From positions 1 to 35,975 of IMG/VR virus record IMGVR_UViG_3300020219_000037: a stretch of DNA of 35,975 nucleotides. One strand, given 5' to 3'. The notes beneath the pieces are model-generated. The model searched no databases. It was not told the origin of the DNA and saw only the letters and a list, made by a program, of their open reading frames with translations. Of this stretch, positions 17,147 through 25,284 are shown in pieces (within the stretch, counting starts at the first letter, position 1; each line of letters opens with the position of its first letter). The translations under genes and the position numbers were made by a program. Source of the stretch: a virus.

Positions 17147-17880
17147 GCGAACACCAACGGAGGGCTACATGCCCCCCCCACTGCCAGCGGGATTCCCCAC
17201 TTCGCCGACAAATACCGTTCTACGGTCCCACGCCCAACCGCACCCAGAGACCCAGACCAGACCGTCGACTCGTATATCTCGCCAGGCATACCAAGGAACC
17301 CATCGGTACGATACGCACCGAGCACCAAGTAGGCCATCGCCGTAGTAGCGAAACTCGCCGGCGTCCCGACTTGGCCGTCCGTATAGATTTCCGACGTTGC
17401 CCCGCTGAACTGCGCGCTGATGATGTGCGCCCGCGTGTCCGTGGACCCACCATTCGCAGACGCGCCGCCCACACCGGACTTGAAGATGGAGGCGCTTCCA
17501 TCAGAGTAAATCTGTGGGCCTGCGCCGCCCGAACCTTGCATGTAAAAGTCGCCCGCCGATGACAGTCGAAACGCTATAACGACCGTGATCGGTTGTGCCT
17601 TGTTAACAGTCGCACCCGATATTGCTTGCGACCCGCTGAACGCCAGGCACGTTTTCCCCGCACGTGCTCCACTCGACGTCGGTTGTTTCGCACTCGTCGC
17701 CTGGGTCAGATGCACACCGTTTCCAGACTTGTCGCGCCACGTTGCGATTTGTGCGCCAGCCGCTCCCGCATCGAACGTCGTCGTATCCGCCGCGTCGTGC
17801 CATGTGTACAGCGAGGGACCTACCCCACCGTCCGCGGGAGTCCACGGGCGGGCACCCCCACCCGGACCGAGCGCCGGCAT
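17143..17880 (-). CDS. Concanavalin/LamG-like lectin-fold receptor-binding protein
   Basis: After a Gly/Pro-rich start (MPALGPGGGARPWTP) the protein shows the lectin pattern found in phage fibres. LYTWHDAADTTTFDA is followed by ATWRDKSGNGVHLTQ (the W-x-D-K-S-G-N-G-x-x-L/H motif of the fold). Strands follow (PITVVIAFRLSSAGDFY, TRAHIISAQFSGATS), and then LVLGAYRTDGFLGMPGEIYE with the closing GEIYExxVW motif. It likely binds carbohydrate on the host surface. TAATG and GTGA overlaps connect it to both neighbours. The exact target is unknown. Confidence 0.85.
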   Translation of the reverse strand: MPALGPGGGARPWTPADGGVGPSLYTWHDAADTTTFDAGAAGAQIATWRDKSGNGVHLTQATSAKQPTSSGARAGKTCLAFSGSQAISGATVNKAQPITVVIAFRLSSAGDFYMQGSGGAGPQIYSDGSASIFKSGVGGASANGGSTDTRAHIISAQFSGATSEIYTDGQVGTPASFATTAMAYLVLGAYRTDGFLGMPGEIYESTVWSGSLGAVGRGTVERYLSAKWGIPLAVGGACSPPLVFA

Positions 17881-18374
17881 TAGGCCGTATCAGCAGTAAT
17901 AGCCTGATACCGCGCCGAATTCGTCGACGCAGCAATCGCTTGCCCCGACCCGTTATGAACCACCAACGACCATTGAGGCGGCACCAAACCGAACACAGAC
18001 GCAACCGACAACAACGAGGCTGCGGCAGTCACCTTGTTTTGCAACACAGGGACCGTTCCCGCAAAACGCAAACACGTCGGCGAACCAATCGTTATCGTCT
18101 GGTCTGTCCCATCCGGCGCGTCTCCATACCCGTCATCAGACCACGCATTCCCATCGTACGACGCGTAGAAACACGTCAGATAAGCGACAGTCGGCGCGCT
18201 GTTCGGGTATGTGACAGTGAGCGACACGTTGTAATCGAGAGCCAGCGTCGCCGTATTCGTCACCGCAACCGAACACGCGACCAGCAACCCCACTGCTGTA
18301 TCCGACGCAAGGCTATTCAGCGAGGTGATCGCCAGACTGGTACTGGTCCCATAGGTGATCTTGGTCGCAGCCAT
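17880..18374 (-). CDS. Virion surface/tail protein, beta-rich (164 aa)
   Basis: It opens with MAATKITYGTSTSLAITSLN and continues in Thr/Ser/Ala-rich beta strands (DYNVSLTVTYPNS, YLTCFYASYDG, TITIGSPTCLRFAG). The alternation is typical of small virion-surface or fibre-tip proteins of actinophages. It lies directly between the lectin-like protein and another beta-rich protein. The start is the ATG overlapping a minigene's stop. The function beyond tail structure cannot be assigned. Confidence 0.78.
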   Translation of the reverse strand: MAATKITYGTSTSLAITSLNSLASDTAVGLLVACSVAVTNTATLALDYNVSLTVTYPNSAPTVAYLTCFYASYDGNAWSDDGYGDAPDGTDQTITIGSPTCLRFAGTVPVLQNKVTAAASLLSVASVFGLVPPQWSLVVHNGSGQAIAASTNSARYQAITADTA

Positions 18375-18430
18375 CAGCCGGCCACCTTGATCCGGGCCTC
18401 ATCCTCTGCACCCGAAAACTTGTAGATCAT
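18374..18430 (-). CDS. Coupling minigene, 18 codons
   Basis: The frame encodes MIYKFSGAEDEARIKVAG. Its ATG overlaps the upstream stop (ATGA), and its TGA overlaps the next ATG (TGATG). AAGGTGG lies in its last codons as ribosome site of the following gene. It fills the 52-base gap exactly, like the minigenes of the early operon. Confidence 0.5.
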   Translation of the reverse strand: MIYKFSGAEDEARIKVAG

Positions 18431-18858
18431 GTGATCCTCGCGAAATCTGCGACTGTCACCGTGACAGTCGAACCGTTCGTCGGTGTTGAAGTCAAATCGT
18501 AAATTCCGATCAGCGACGCCGTGGCATCCGAACCGGTATGCACAAAAATGAACGCTCCGATGATCGTCTCACCCGCAGAAATCGCAGAGAACGAGACGTT
18601 ATCCGAGTCGATGTTCACCCGGTCGTTCACGTCGTCTTCTGTCGCGGCTTCGCCCGTCTGTGCGACCCGCCCATACCCAGACGCAGTCAGCTCGGCAAAA
18701 TCAGCGTGGGCTTCCATGCCTGCGACCGTATCGAGGTCGGGGACGTTCGTATGGGCTGCGAGAGTTTTTAGGAGACCCATCCGCAAGTCTGTGGTACCAG
18801 GGACGATCGCACCCGTCGCGAACAGATACTTCGCCTTGTTGGTAAATGTGACCGCCAT
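18427..18858 (-). CDS. Minor tail/fibre protein, beta-rich (143 aa)
   Basis: GGAGG lies 6 bases before the ATG, which also overlaps the preceding stop. The N-terminal MAVTFTNKAKYLFATGAI, then LRMGLLKT is a conserved pattern in small phage tail proteins, and GETIIGAFIFVHTGSDATA followed by LIGIYDLTSTP forms alternating strands. The protein resembles tail-tip fibre components encoded next to endolysins in actinophages. No catalytic motif is seen. Confidence 0.8.
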   Translation of the reverse strand: MAVTFTNKAKYLFATGAIVPGTTDLRMGLLKTLAAHTNVPDLDTVAGMEAHADFAELTASGYGRVAQTGEAATEDDVNDRVNIDSDNVSFSAISAGETIIGAFIFVHTGSDATASLIGIYDLTSTPTNGSTVTVTVADFARIT

Positions 18859-19028
18859 CAGGTTCCTCCCTTGAAATGGTCCGAAAGTCCCTCGTCATGG
18901 AACTGCTCGACGATCTGGCGGGCCACCCAGCCGAGGGCACCACCAACAATCGCGGAGACAGTGACGACAACAACACCAGCTCGAGCAATATCACGCTCGA
19001 GCCTGTTCATGTGCGGCCACGCGTCCAT
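18858..19028 (-). CDS. Small membrane protein of the lysis cassette (holin candidate, 56 aa)
   Basis: A single membrane helix (AGVVVVTVSAIVGGALGWVA) is flanked by a basic N-terminus (MNRLERDIAR) and a charged tail (HDEGLSDHFKGG). The ATG overlaps the amidase stop by one base. Lying right after the endolysin, it may be a holin, an antiholin or a spanin-like accessory. Its small size and single pass fit a class III holin or antiholin. Confidence 0.68.
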   Translation of the reverse strand: MDAWPHMNRLERDIARAGVVVVTVSAIVGGALGWVARQIVEQFHDEGLSDHFKGGT

Positions 19029-19708
19029 CAGGGGGTCGCCGTCCCAGTCAACGAGACCTTCAAGACCGCCGGGATACCCGCCGTGCCCTTCGGGATGAGC
19101 GCGACTACGGACCCGACGAACGCGTCGACGTACGCTGCGGGCATCGCCCCGGTGGGGATCCCTGCCGCCGCGTAGTGCCACACTCTGTCCCCAGAGATGT
19201 TGCGTTCCGCACCGAACGGGGTGATGAGCACCCACTCTGCGGTTTCTTGCACGTTGATGAGTCGCATCAGATCCTCCGTAGCTGCTGCCGGTGTCGTCTG
19301 TCCCGCCGGCGCTTGGGCGCCCGCCGCAATCCATTCGCGGAGCGGGTCGCCGCAACACGCCGTCGCGAAATGGGCGGAGTGCGGGTCGATCCGATCGCGT
19401 CCAGTCGGTTCGAACATGGTGAGGTCGTACGCCGCCTGCTGGGCGGCGCGAGTGACGGGCGTCCCGACCGTCGCGAGGTAACACCAGGCATGCAAATTCA
19501 AGTTTGCCCAGGTGCTGCCGGTCGCCTGGTTCGGTCCCGTATAGGAGACCCACGTTGCGCCGTGCTGACAGAAATGGCCGTTGTACGCGCCGCCTGTCCG
19601 GTACCCGAGCCGTTCGTGCATCGCGATGATCCCGACACGTTGGCCTTCGCAACGAGCGTGATCATCCTCGGGTTCGACCACGGCATAGTGGAAGACGGTG
19701 CCGAGCAT
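19028..19708 (-). CDS. Endolysin, N-acetylmuramoyl-L-alanine amidase-like
   Basis: The N-terminal part (GIIAMHERLGYRTGGAYNGH, then ATWVSYTGPNQATGSTWANL) and the later DPHSAHFATACCGDPLREWI fit an amidase_2-type peptidoglycan hydrolase, where His and the A-T-x-C-P/G-x-x-L segment hold the catalytic zinc. The double Cys (ACC) in place of the usual single Cys is noted. The C-terminal 75 residues may bind the cell wall. The gene sits between two small membrane proteins, the standard lysis arrangement. The match is moderate because the first zinc ligand is not obvious. Confidence 0.72.
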   Translation of the reverse strand: MLGTVFHYAVVEPEDDHARCEGQRVGIIAMHERLGYRTGGAYNGHFCQHGATWVSYTGPNQATGSTWANLNLHAWCYLATVGTPVTRAAQQAAYDLTMFEPTGRDRIDPHSAHFATACCGDPLREWIAAGAQAPAGQTTPAAATEDLMRLINVQETAEWVLITPFGAERNISGDRVWHYAAAGIPTGAMPAAYVDAFVGSVVALIPKGTAGIPAVLKVSLTGTATP

Positions 19709-19959
19709 CAGACGGGCGGGCCCGGCGGGACGTCACAGGGGGGGAGCAGCCGGGCGTCAGCGACTGTCTGTGGACCGTAGGTCTGCCGGCGGGTCCACAC
19801 TGCACCTACCGCAACGATCGCGGTGAGAAGCCCGAAGATCGCCCCTGTTTGTGCTTCGGTTGGGGACCACACGCCGAACGCGGCGAGTGCCCCGAGGATC
19901 GCTGTGACGACTCCGATGGTCGCACCGTTGACGGCGACCGGCTCGTTTTTCATGGTCAT
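19708..19959 (-). CDS. Holin-like membrane protein (83 aa)
   Basis: Starting MTMKNEPVAVNGATIGVVTA, it has two hydrophobic helices (about residues 10-28 and 40-58) with a short loop carrying TEAQTGAI, then a basic segment (TRRQTYG) and a Pro-rich tail. This is the layout of small holin-like proteins that precede the amidase in actinophages. The start could be either ATG (two in frame); the first has GGGGG four bases upstream. The stop overlaps the amidase ATG by one base. Confidence 0.8.
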   Translation of the reverse strand: MTMKNEPVAVNGATIGVVTAILGALAAFGVWSPTEAQTGAIFGLLTAIVAVGAVWTRRQTYGPQTVADARLLPPCDVPPGPPV

Positions 19960-20024
19960 GGTGCCCCCTGAGGGTTAGTAGTCCTAGACGTGGCCGGGAT
20001 ACGAGCTCGGCCGTCACTCGTCAT
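19956..20024 (-). CDS. Possible 22-residue minigene before the holin-like gene
   Basis: The frame MTSDGRARIPATSRTTNPQG plus two residues begins 11 bases before the stop of the 27-residue frame upstream and ends at a TGA overlapping the holin-like ATG (ATGA). Its last codons include CAGGGGGCA, the ribosome site of that gene. It fits the bridging pattern; no independent function is visible. Confidence 0.3.
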   Translation of the reverse strand: MTSDGRARIPATSRTTNPQGAP

Positions 20025-20097
20025 CGGGTTCGGACGGCGCGGCCGGCAGCGGCGGCAACTCGAAAACGTGAAACGGAACCTGACGCTCATCGCTCAT
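20014..20097 (-). CDS. 27-residue acidic peptide, unknown
   Basis: The ATG overlaps the stop of a 6-codon frame (MMGNPR, 20094-20114) that itself starts on the stop of the minor tail gene, so three short frames lead from the tail gene to the holin-like gene. The peptide MSDERQVPFHVFELPPLPAA then PSEPDDE is Pro-rich and acidic. It may be a real small lysis or tail peptide, or only a bridge. No family is recognised. Confidence 0.42.
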   Translation of the reverse strand: MSDERQVPFHVFELPPLPAAPSEPDDE

Positions 20098-20110
20098 CGC
20101 GGGTTTCCCA

Positions 20111-20740
20111 TCATCCGTAGTTCACTGGGTGGGCGAGGACACCGAGCCCGGCGTTAGCTACACCCGCCGTCCGCCGTCCCTCAATCTGGATGCGCACCAC
20201 CGTGCCCGGCGCATTCTGGGGGAGTGCGACATCTACGACACGCGTGGTCCCCGCGACGAGCCCGGTCACCTCGTCGAGCGTGATCCACGCGCTGGCGATG
20301 TACGCGCGCACCCGAACATCGAACGTCCCCGCGGTGTAAGAGAGCCCCCATGTCAGCCGGACGTTGGATGCCACGATGTAGTCGTCCACATACCAGACGC
20401 CGTCCGTCCCGTAGACAGGGTCAGCCAGCGCGATGGTCGTGAAACTCCCGGTACTTCCCATCGGCATCGAACGCCACGGCAACCGCTGCCCCGCGTTATC
20501 GACCACGAATACGATGCGGCCGTAAGCGTCGTTAACCCTGAGCCCAAACTGGGTGCTCGATACTTGGCCGAGGCGCACACGTTCCTGCCCGTTCGCGTCG
20601 ACGACGACGAGCGCCCAGAGACCATCGTCGGCGAGGCGACCCAAGCGAAGGACATCATGCCCTTCAGAATCTTGGATCACGATGCGACGCTCGCGCATGA
20701 TTGCTTGAAGCCCACCGATCGAATACCACGGGCTCTCCAC
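20111..20740 (-). CDS. Minor tail protein, fibre-like (209 aa), GTG start
   Basis: The GTG overlaps the preceding TAG by one base (TAGTG). The first part (MRERRIVIQDSEGHDVLRLG and ALVVVDANGQERVRLGQV) consists of two similar beta repeats, typical of the phage tail proteins that stack along the fibre. Later come SFTTIALADPVYGTDGVWYV and VVRIQIEGRRT, which resemble a jelly-roll-type domain. No enzyme motif is seen. Position between the distal tail and lysis genes fits a side fibre or tip protein. Confidence 0.8.
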   Translation of the reverse strand: MESPWYSIGGLQAIMRERRIVIQDSEGHDVLRLGRLADDGLWALVVVDANGQERVRLGQVSSTQFGLRVNDAYGRIVFVVDNAGQRLPWRSMPMGSTGSFTTIALADPVYGTDGVWYVDDYIVASNVRLTWGLSYTAGTFDVRVRAYIASAWITLDEVTGLVAGTTRVVDVALPQNAPGTVVRIQIEGRRTAGVANAGLGVLAHPVNYG

Positions 20741-21339
20741 TACGGGATACCAATCACCATGATCGTCCGGTCAGACCACGTAACACCGGTACCCGTGTTT
20801 TCTGTCATGTACCGCGCGGTGAACACGTTCGAACCGGCAGTCAACGACGCGTAGTAGATCGTTTTCTCTGTCGATTCCGGCCACCCCACACCACTCGACG
20901 TCACCGACACAGCAGCCCGGGCGTTAGCCGCGGCGAGCGTCGTAGCACCCGACACGACGAACCCCATCCGCGAGATACAAGCCGTCCCGATAGCGCCGAC
21001 GACGGCACCCACCACGATCACAGCTTTCGTTCCCGTTTCCACCGTCACAGCAGGACCCGCCGTCGCCAACGCAGCAAACGCCACGTTCTGCGCCTGCGTT
21101 TCCGCCGTCGCCACCAACGCACCGACAGGCGTAATCGTCACCCACGCAGACCCGTTATACACCTGGACAACGTCGTCCCCCCGGTTATAACAGATCATCC
21201 CCTCAACCGGAGACGTGATCGCCGAGTTGCGCGCAGCAGCAGTAGCAAACTGAGAAACCACCTGATCGCGCACAAACTCATTGTGTTTCGCAGCGGTAAT
21301 TGACGTCGCCGCCACCACAGTGCTGTAACCACCTGGCAT
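20740..21339 (-). CDS. Tail fibre/tip protein (199 aa)
   Basis: The N-terminal helical part (TAAKHNEFVRDQVVSQFATA) is followed by SPVEGMICYNRGDDVVQVYN and GSAWVTI, the short beta-hairpin motif widely found at the junction of fibre shaft and tip in phages. The C-terminal half is Val/Ala/Thr-rich, ending with TARYMTENTGTGVTWSDRTI. This is a common arrangement of small actinophage fibres. Weak AGGGG precedes the ATG. Confidence 0.83.
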   Translation of the reverse strand: MPGGYSTVVAATSITAAKHNEFVRDQVVSQFATAAARNSAITSPVEGMICYNRGDDVVQVYNGSAWVTITPVGALVATAETQAQNVAFAALATAGPAVTVETGTKAVIVVGAVVGAIGTACISRMGFVVSGATTLAAANARAAVSVTSSGVGWPESTEKTIYYASLTAGSNVFTARYMTENTGTGVTWSDRTIMVIGIP

Positions 21340-21348
21340 CTGATACCC

Positions 21349-22629
21349 CTAAATCTCCGGCGCCCACACGGCGCCATCCCACACGCTCGAATCCCACACG
21401 CCGAACGTACCTACGGTCGGATATCCGACCGTCGACGCCAAACGGATGACCGTAACCCAATCCGTGCTATCTGCCGCGTGTCCGATCCCATCGACAAAAC
21501 AGTCGTGGGTGATTGTCGTCCCTGCCGTCGCATGACGTTTCACAACTTGGACCCGATCCCAACGTTTCGCACCAAGAACGACAGGCCACAACTCCGGGTA
21601 GATCTGTGGGCGAAGCACAATCTCTCGAGGTCGCCGAGAAGGATCCGCACGACGCAACAATGCCAACTTGACGAGCGTTTCAACGTCGATGTCCGACTGG
21701 CAGATCAGGTCGTTGCGACCCCAACGGCGCACCGTCCGCCCATAGAGAGCCCGGGCCGCAAGATCCGTGTCGACGATAACGGTGCCACCAGCCCGGGCGA
21801 GCGCAACCTGCGTGACAAGCATATCCATCCCGTTACGCAACGCCAACGATTCGTAACGCAACGCTCCGGGCGTATCGGCGTCCGTAAATGTCCACTGCAC
21901 CGAGTTCGAACGAGTGTTCCGCAACGGAGCTTCCCGGTCTGCGAACCTGAACGTGTTGTCGGGTTCGACCCATGCGTCGCCACCCGCAGAATCCGCTGAC
22001 AGGAGTACTTCTGTCCATGCGGCCTGCGCCAACGTTGTCCCTTGCAACGCGGTTTTACCGATGTCGATATTGCGTGAGGAATCCCACTCGGCATTATCGA
22101 GGATCCGATGCATCCGAACGCCGACGAGCTCGCCCGCACCGGCGTCGGGTTGCTCGTACCCGTCTGTACCGGCGAGATCGGCGATGCCATCCACCCATGC
22201 GAAGGTGATAGTCGGGGCACGCGAATCGAGAGCCTCGTCCCAGTCGTCGATCGACCCGTAGAACAGCGGGAACTCGACCTGATCTGAGTCGCGTACCGCA
22301 TACCCGCGAATTGGGCGACCTGGCCGTACCCCTGTCACCCCGCCGGTCACATATGCGCCCGACAAGTTTTCGGGTGTGTACGCCCCCGAGGTGCTGTCGA
22401 GCGTCACCCCACCCGTAGCAGCAGTGCAATGACCATCTTCACGATTCCGGCCGAGATTCGAACTCCACAAGAACGTGTCGAGGGTGACGTCGGACCAGAC
22501 TCGGTCTGGCCCCCACGTCCCCGTGTCCCACAAAGAGACCTCCCATACCCCGGAGTCTCCCGTCGCAGCAGAGAACGCCACCTCGACGTGCAGCGTGTAC
22601 CCGGAATCCCACAAGGCCCGGCCACTCAT
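21349..22629 (-). CDS. Distal tail/minor tail protein (426 aa)
   Basis: The first gene after the tape measure protein, in the position of distal tail and hub proteins. It starts WDSGYTLHVEVAFSAATGDS and shows repeated V-W-x-W-x-x-G-x-W strands at both ends (VWEVSLWDTGTWGPDRVW at the start, TFGVWDSSVWDGAVWAPEI at the end). The central region (YGSIDDWDEALDSRAPTITF) resembles the beta-barrel region of tail hub proteins. It probably begins the tail tip and may bind the first fibre. ATGA overlaps the tape measure stop. Confidence 0.87.
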   Translation of the reverse strand: MSGRALWDSGYTLHVEVAFSAATGDSGVWEVSLWDTGTWGPDRVWSDVTLDTFLWSSNLGRNREDGHCTAATGGVTLDSTSGAYTPENLSGAYVTGGVTGVRPGRPIRGYAVRDSDQVEFPLFYGSIDDWDEALDSRAPTITFAWVDGIADLAGTDGYEQPDAGAGELVGVRMHRILDNAEWDSSRNIDIGKTALQGTTLAQAAWTEVLLSADSAGGDAWVEPDNTFRFADREAPLRNTRSNSVQWTFTDADTPGALRYESLALRNGMDMLVTQVALARAGGTVIVDTDLAARALYGRTVRRWGRNDLICQSDIDVETLVKLALLRRADPSRRPREIVLRPQIYPELWPVVLGAKRWDRVQVVKRHATAGTTITHDCFVDGIGHAADSTDWVTVIRLASTVGYPTVGTFGVWDSSVWDGAVWAPEI

Positions 22630-24293
22630 CGTCGGCCGTTGTGCCGTTCGTGGCGGGCCAAGGCCGTATAGACCACCTCGTCAAGTTGGCGGTCGGTGAT
22701 CACCGACCCGGCGACGTTGATCACCAGGCTGGCACCCCCACCCCCGAGGGCATGGTTCGGGACGATCTGCCCGGACATGCCAGGGACGAACAGCTCGGGT
22801 CCGCGTTCCCCGACGATGTACGGCGACCCGCCAGACACTGGGCCACCCGACGCCCTGAACAGGTCGCCGACAGGACCGGAGAACCCGAACCCTCCAGGAC
22901 TCAGGTCGGGGAGAGCATCGATGCCTCGCTTGACGAGCTTCGCTGCCGCCACGATATCTTCGAGCCGGTTCAGCAACCATCCCAACGGACCGTCGACGAT
23001 TCCCCACATCTTCTTTACCGCGTCAGAGAACGCCCCGAACCATTCGGCAGCATGTTCCCCCAACCACTGGGCTTCGGCGGACACCCCAAGAATGACCTTG
23101 TCTAGCGTGTCGAGGATCGGTTCGATGATCTTCCACACCGTTCGGAGTGTGTCCTCAATCGCCGGCCAGATCGTCCCCCAATGCTCTTGAAGGAACCTGA
23201 TCGCGGCGACAAGCAGAAAGATGGGGATGGTTACCGGCCCGGTGATCATCGCGATGATCACCGCTAGCGCAGGATGGTCGCGTATCCAACCCCACACTTC
23301 ATCCCACTTCAACCACAGGAGCACCGCAGCGGCGACGACCAGCCCGATCGCCGCGACGACCGCTAGAAGCGGCAACGAAACCGCAGCGGCTATCGTGACC
23401 AACGTCCCGAGAATGGCGGCGAGCGGCCCGATCGCAGCGACAGCAATCGCCGCGTACACCGCGAACTTCTGGACCGTTGGGCTCAATCCCGAGAACCATG
23501 CGGCGACCTTCGACACCACCTCTGCGACCTGCAAGAAGATCGGGATCAACACCTTCCCGAGCTTCGCTGCCGTGTCCTGAAACTGGGCAGTCAAGATCCT
23601 CTGCTGGCCCGCCGCACCCCCCGAAGTATTACCGAAGTCGCCTTGCGCCAGCACCGTATCTTCCAAGATGATCGCATACGCCGCCTGGGTTTTCGCCGCG
23701 TCGGAAACAGACCCGTCGAGATCCACCAACCCGAGCTCCAAAACTTTCGCGCCGACTCGAGCTGCGGAAAGCGACACACCGAACTTGCGGAGCGGTTCCG
23801 CCTCGCCGACAAGACCTGACCGCAACGCGAGAAGTACATCCTCGGGGTTCGCGTTGTTAAACGACGCGAGGTCCGCAGCGAGACCCACCAGGCTCTTACT
23901 CATCTCCGTAGCCGGGTCGAGACCAACACCCAACGCACGAAACAAGTTGCCGAACGTCCCAGCAGCTTCAAGCGCCGATTGGCGGGAGACACCGAACGCC
24001 TCGGCAGAAGTTTTCGACCAGCGGAGAATATCCCTAGCGTTGTCGTCGAATACGACACCAACCTTACTCAACGACTCGTTCAGGTCCGACGCCGCCGAGA
24101 ACGCCACCTTGCCGAGCAACGCGAGAGGCAACGTCACCCCGAGGGTCATGCGCGTCCCGAACCGTTGCAACGACTCGCCAGTATCCGCCAGCTTCGTTGA
24201 CAACGAATCTGCGCCGGCTTCAACATCGCCGAAGGCTTGGCGGGCCGAGCGTGAGTCGCCGGTGATCGTCACAGACAACGATCGGCTCGACAT
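22626..24293 (-). CDS. Tape measure protein (555 aa)
   Basis: A long protein with helical N-terminal region (SLSVTITGDSRSARQAFGDV, and the typical GESLQRFGTRMTLGVTLPL) and extended hydrophobic segments between about 275 and 380 (AVYAAIAVAAIGPLAAILGT, IGLVVAAAVLLWL, AVIIAMITGPVTIPIFLLVA). The C-terminal tail has FRASGGPVSGGSPYIVGERG and ELFVPGMSGQIVPNH, the conserved G-G-P-V and E-x-G-P-E motif of tape measure proteins. Its length sets the tail length; at 555 residues a fairly short tail is expected. GGAGG, 6 bases before the ATG, is a strong ribosome site. Confidence 0.97.
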   Translation of the reverse strand: MSSRSLSVTITGDSRSARQAFGDVEAGADSLSTKLADTGESLQRFGTRMTLGVTLPLALLGKVAFSAASDLNESLSKVGVVFDDNARDILRWSKTSAEAFGVSRQSALEAAGTFGNLFRALGVGLDPATEMSKSLVGLAADLASFNNANPEDVLLALRSGLVGEAEPLRKFGVSLSAARVGAKVLELGLVDLDGSVSDAAKTQAAYAIILEDTVLAQGDFGNTSGGAAGQQRILTAQFQDTAAKLGKVLIPIFLQVAEVVSKVAAWFSGLSPTVQKFAVYAAIAVAAIGPLAAILGTLVTIAAAVSLPLLAVVAAIGLVVAAAVLLWLKWDEVWGWIRDHPALAVIIAMITGPVTIPIFLLVAAIRFLQEHWGTIWPAIEDTLRTVWKIIEPILDTLDKVILGVSAEAQWLGEHAAEWFGAFSDAVKKMWGIVDGPLGWLLNRLEDIVAAAKLVKRGIDALPDLSPGGFGFSGPVGDLFRASGGPVSGGSPYIVGERGPELFVPGMSGQIVPNHALGGGGASLVINVAGSVITDRQLDEVVYTALARHERHNGRR

Positions 24294-24296
24294 AGC

Positions 24297-24437
24297 TCAC
24301 CTCCCCCCACTGTTGAACTGCCCGAGTGCCGTCAGAAACTCGGCGAGTTCAACAAACGACAAGCGTTCAATTTCCCACGGGCGAATCCCGAAGTAATGGG
24401 CTAGGCCCGGCTGCGCAGCCAGAAGCCCAGCCCTCAC
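24297..24437 (-). CDS. Second tail assembly chaperone frame (46 aa), GTG start
   Basis: The product (VRAGLLAAQPGLAHYFGIRP, WEIERLSFVELAEFL) has the HYFGIRPWEIERL motif of the downstream (T-part) chaperones of siphophages, normally made by a programmed shift from the first chaperone gene. Here GTG overlaps the stop of the first gene (GTGA), and I find no canonical slippery heptamer in the last 90 bases of it, so separate initiation is as likely as a frameshift. The overlapping -1 frame is open over the same region. It ends in a strong GGAGG that serves the tape measure gene. Confidence 0.82.
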   Translation of the reverse strand: MRAGLLAAQPGLAHYFGIRPWEIERLSFVELAEFLTALGQFNSGGR

Positions 24438-24796
24438 ACTTCCGGGTCGTCGCCCAATCCGTCGTCGACACGAACGTCGATATCACCCTGCTCGAAGTTC
24501 GCGGCTTCCCACTCGTCGAGGATCTGTTCCCATGTGATCGCTTCCCCCCCATTGAGGCGGGAAATGAACCACAGGCCGCACAGGGCTACATCTCCCGACG
24601 CCGCACGTTCGGGTGCTAGGTACCACTCGACGGCCCGGCCGGTCTCCCCCATGAACCTGTCCTTGATGCGAATCCCGATGTTGTTCGCCGCGATGGTGAA
24701 CTGATGGTCTCTCAACCGGACGTGCAACGTGCGGCCCGCAGCCGCTCGAGACTCGACCTGTTTTCCAACACCCGGCGTCGGCGCTGATGCGCTCAT
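24434..24796 (-). CDS. Tail assembly chaperone (G-part, 120 aa)
   Basis: Located between the tail tube gene and the tape measure gene, the standard position. It starts MSASAPTPGVGKQVESRAAA and has a beta/helix core (TLHVRLRDHQFTIAANNIGI, then GEAITWEQILDEWEAANFEQ). The acidic end (VDDGLGDDPEV) is typical of these chaperones. It is thought to coat the tape measure protein during tail assembly. ATGA overlaps the preceding stop. See the second chaperone frame for the expected -1 product. Confidence 0.88.
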   Translation of the reverse strand: MSASAPTPGVGKQVESRAAAGRTLHVRLRDHQFTIAANNIGIRIKDRFMGETGRAVEWYLAPERAASGDVALCGLWFISRLNGGEAITWEQILDEWEAANFEQGDIDVRVDDGLGDDPEV

Positions 24797-25284
24797 CTCG
24801 CACTCCCCTCGGGGAACGCCGCACGGGCGATCCCCATGATTGCTTCCAAATACTCGTCGAGTAGTTCGTCGTCATGGGCGGCAAGCGCCGCGTTAATCGC
24901 GTAGGGGCCTTGCCCGGCGACCATCGGCGTCCACGAATTCCCCACCCACGGAGGATGCTGCGCCGTACTCCGCGCGTAACGAGCGTTCCGATACCAACCG
25001 GTACGTTTCTTCGCACCCCAAAACGCGATGTTTGCCATCTTGTCGATCGACGACGGGAGTACCGCAACAGACGCTGACGTACTCGTGTGCCGTTCACCGA
25101 TCGCCGATGCGGCTTTGGCTTGGACGCCACCCATCGCTCGCGCCGCCGCACGAGAGTACGCCGCACCGCGTGAAGCAATTCGCTGATGGGCGAGACTCAT
25201 CGCCGACATCCAGTTACCGTCGAGCGCAGCGAGTTCCCTACGAAACTCGCGCAACCCGACGATCTGGACGTTATCGACAGGCAT
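24793..25284 (-). CDS. Minor tail assembly/HK97 gp10-like protein (163 aa)
   Basis: Directly upstream of the chaperones and next to the tail tube gene, it fits the tail-terminator or gp10-type slot. It starts MPVDNVQIVGLREFRRELAA, typical of HK97 gp10-like proteins (an NxxIxGLxEFxRxL helix), followed by basic helical segments and FWGAKKRTGWYRN then ARYARSTAQHPPWVG. The family function (tail-completion or head-tail joining) is inferred. TGATG overlaps both neighbours. Confidence 0.78.
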   Translation of the reverse strand: MPVDNVQIVGLREFRRELAALDGNWMSAMSLAHQRIASRGAAYSRAAARAMGGVQAKAASAIGERHTSTSASVAVLPSSIDKMANIAFWGAKKRTGWYRNARYARSTAQHPPWVGNSWTPMVAGQGPYAINAALAAHDDELLDEYLEAIMGIARAAFPEGSAR

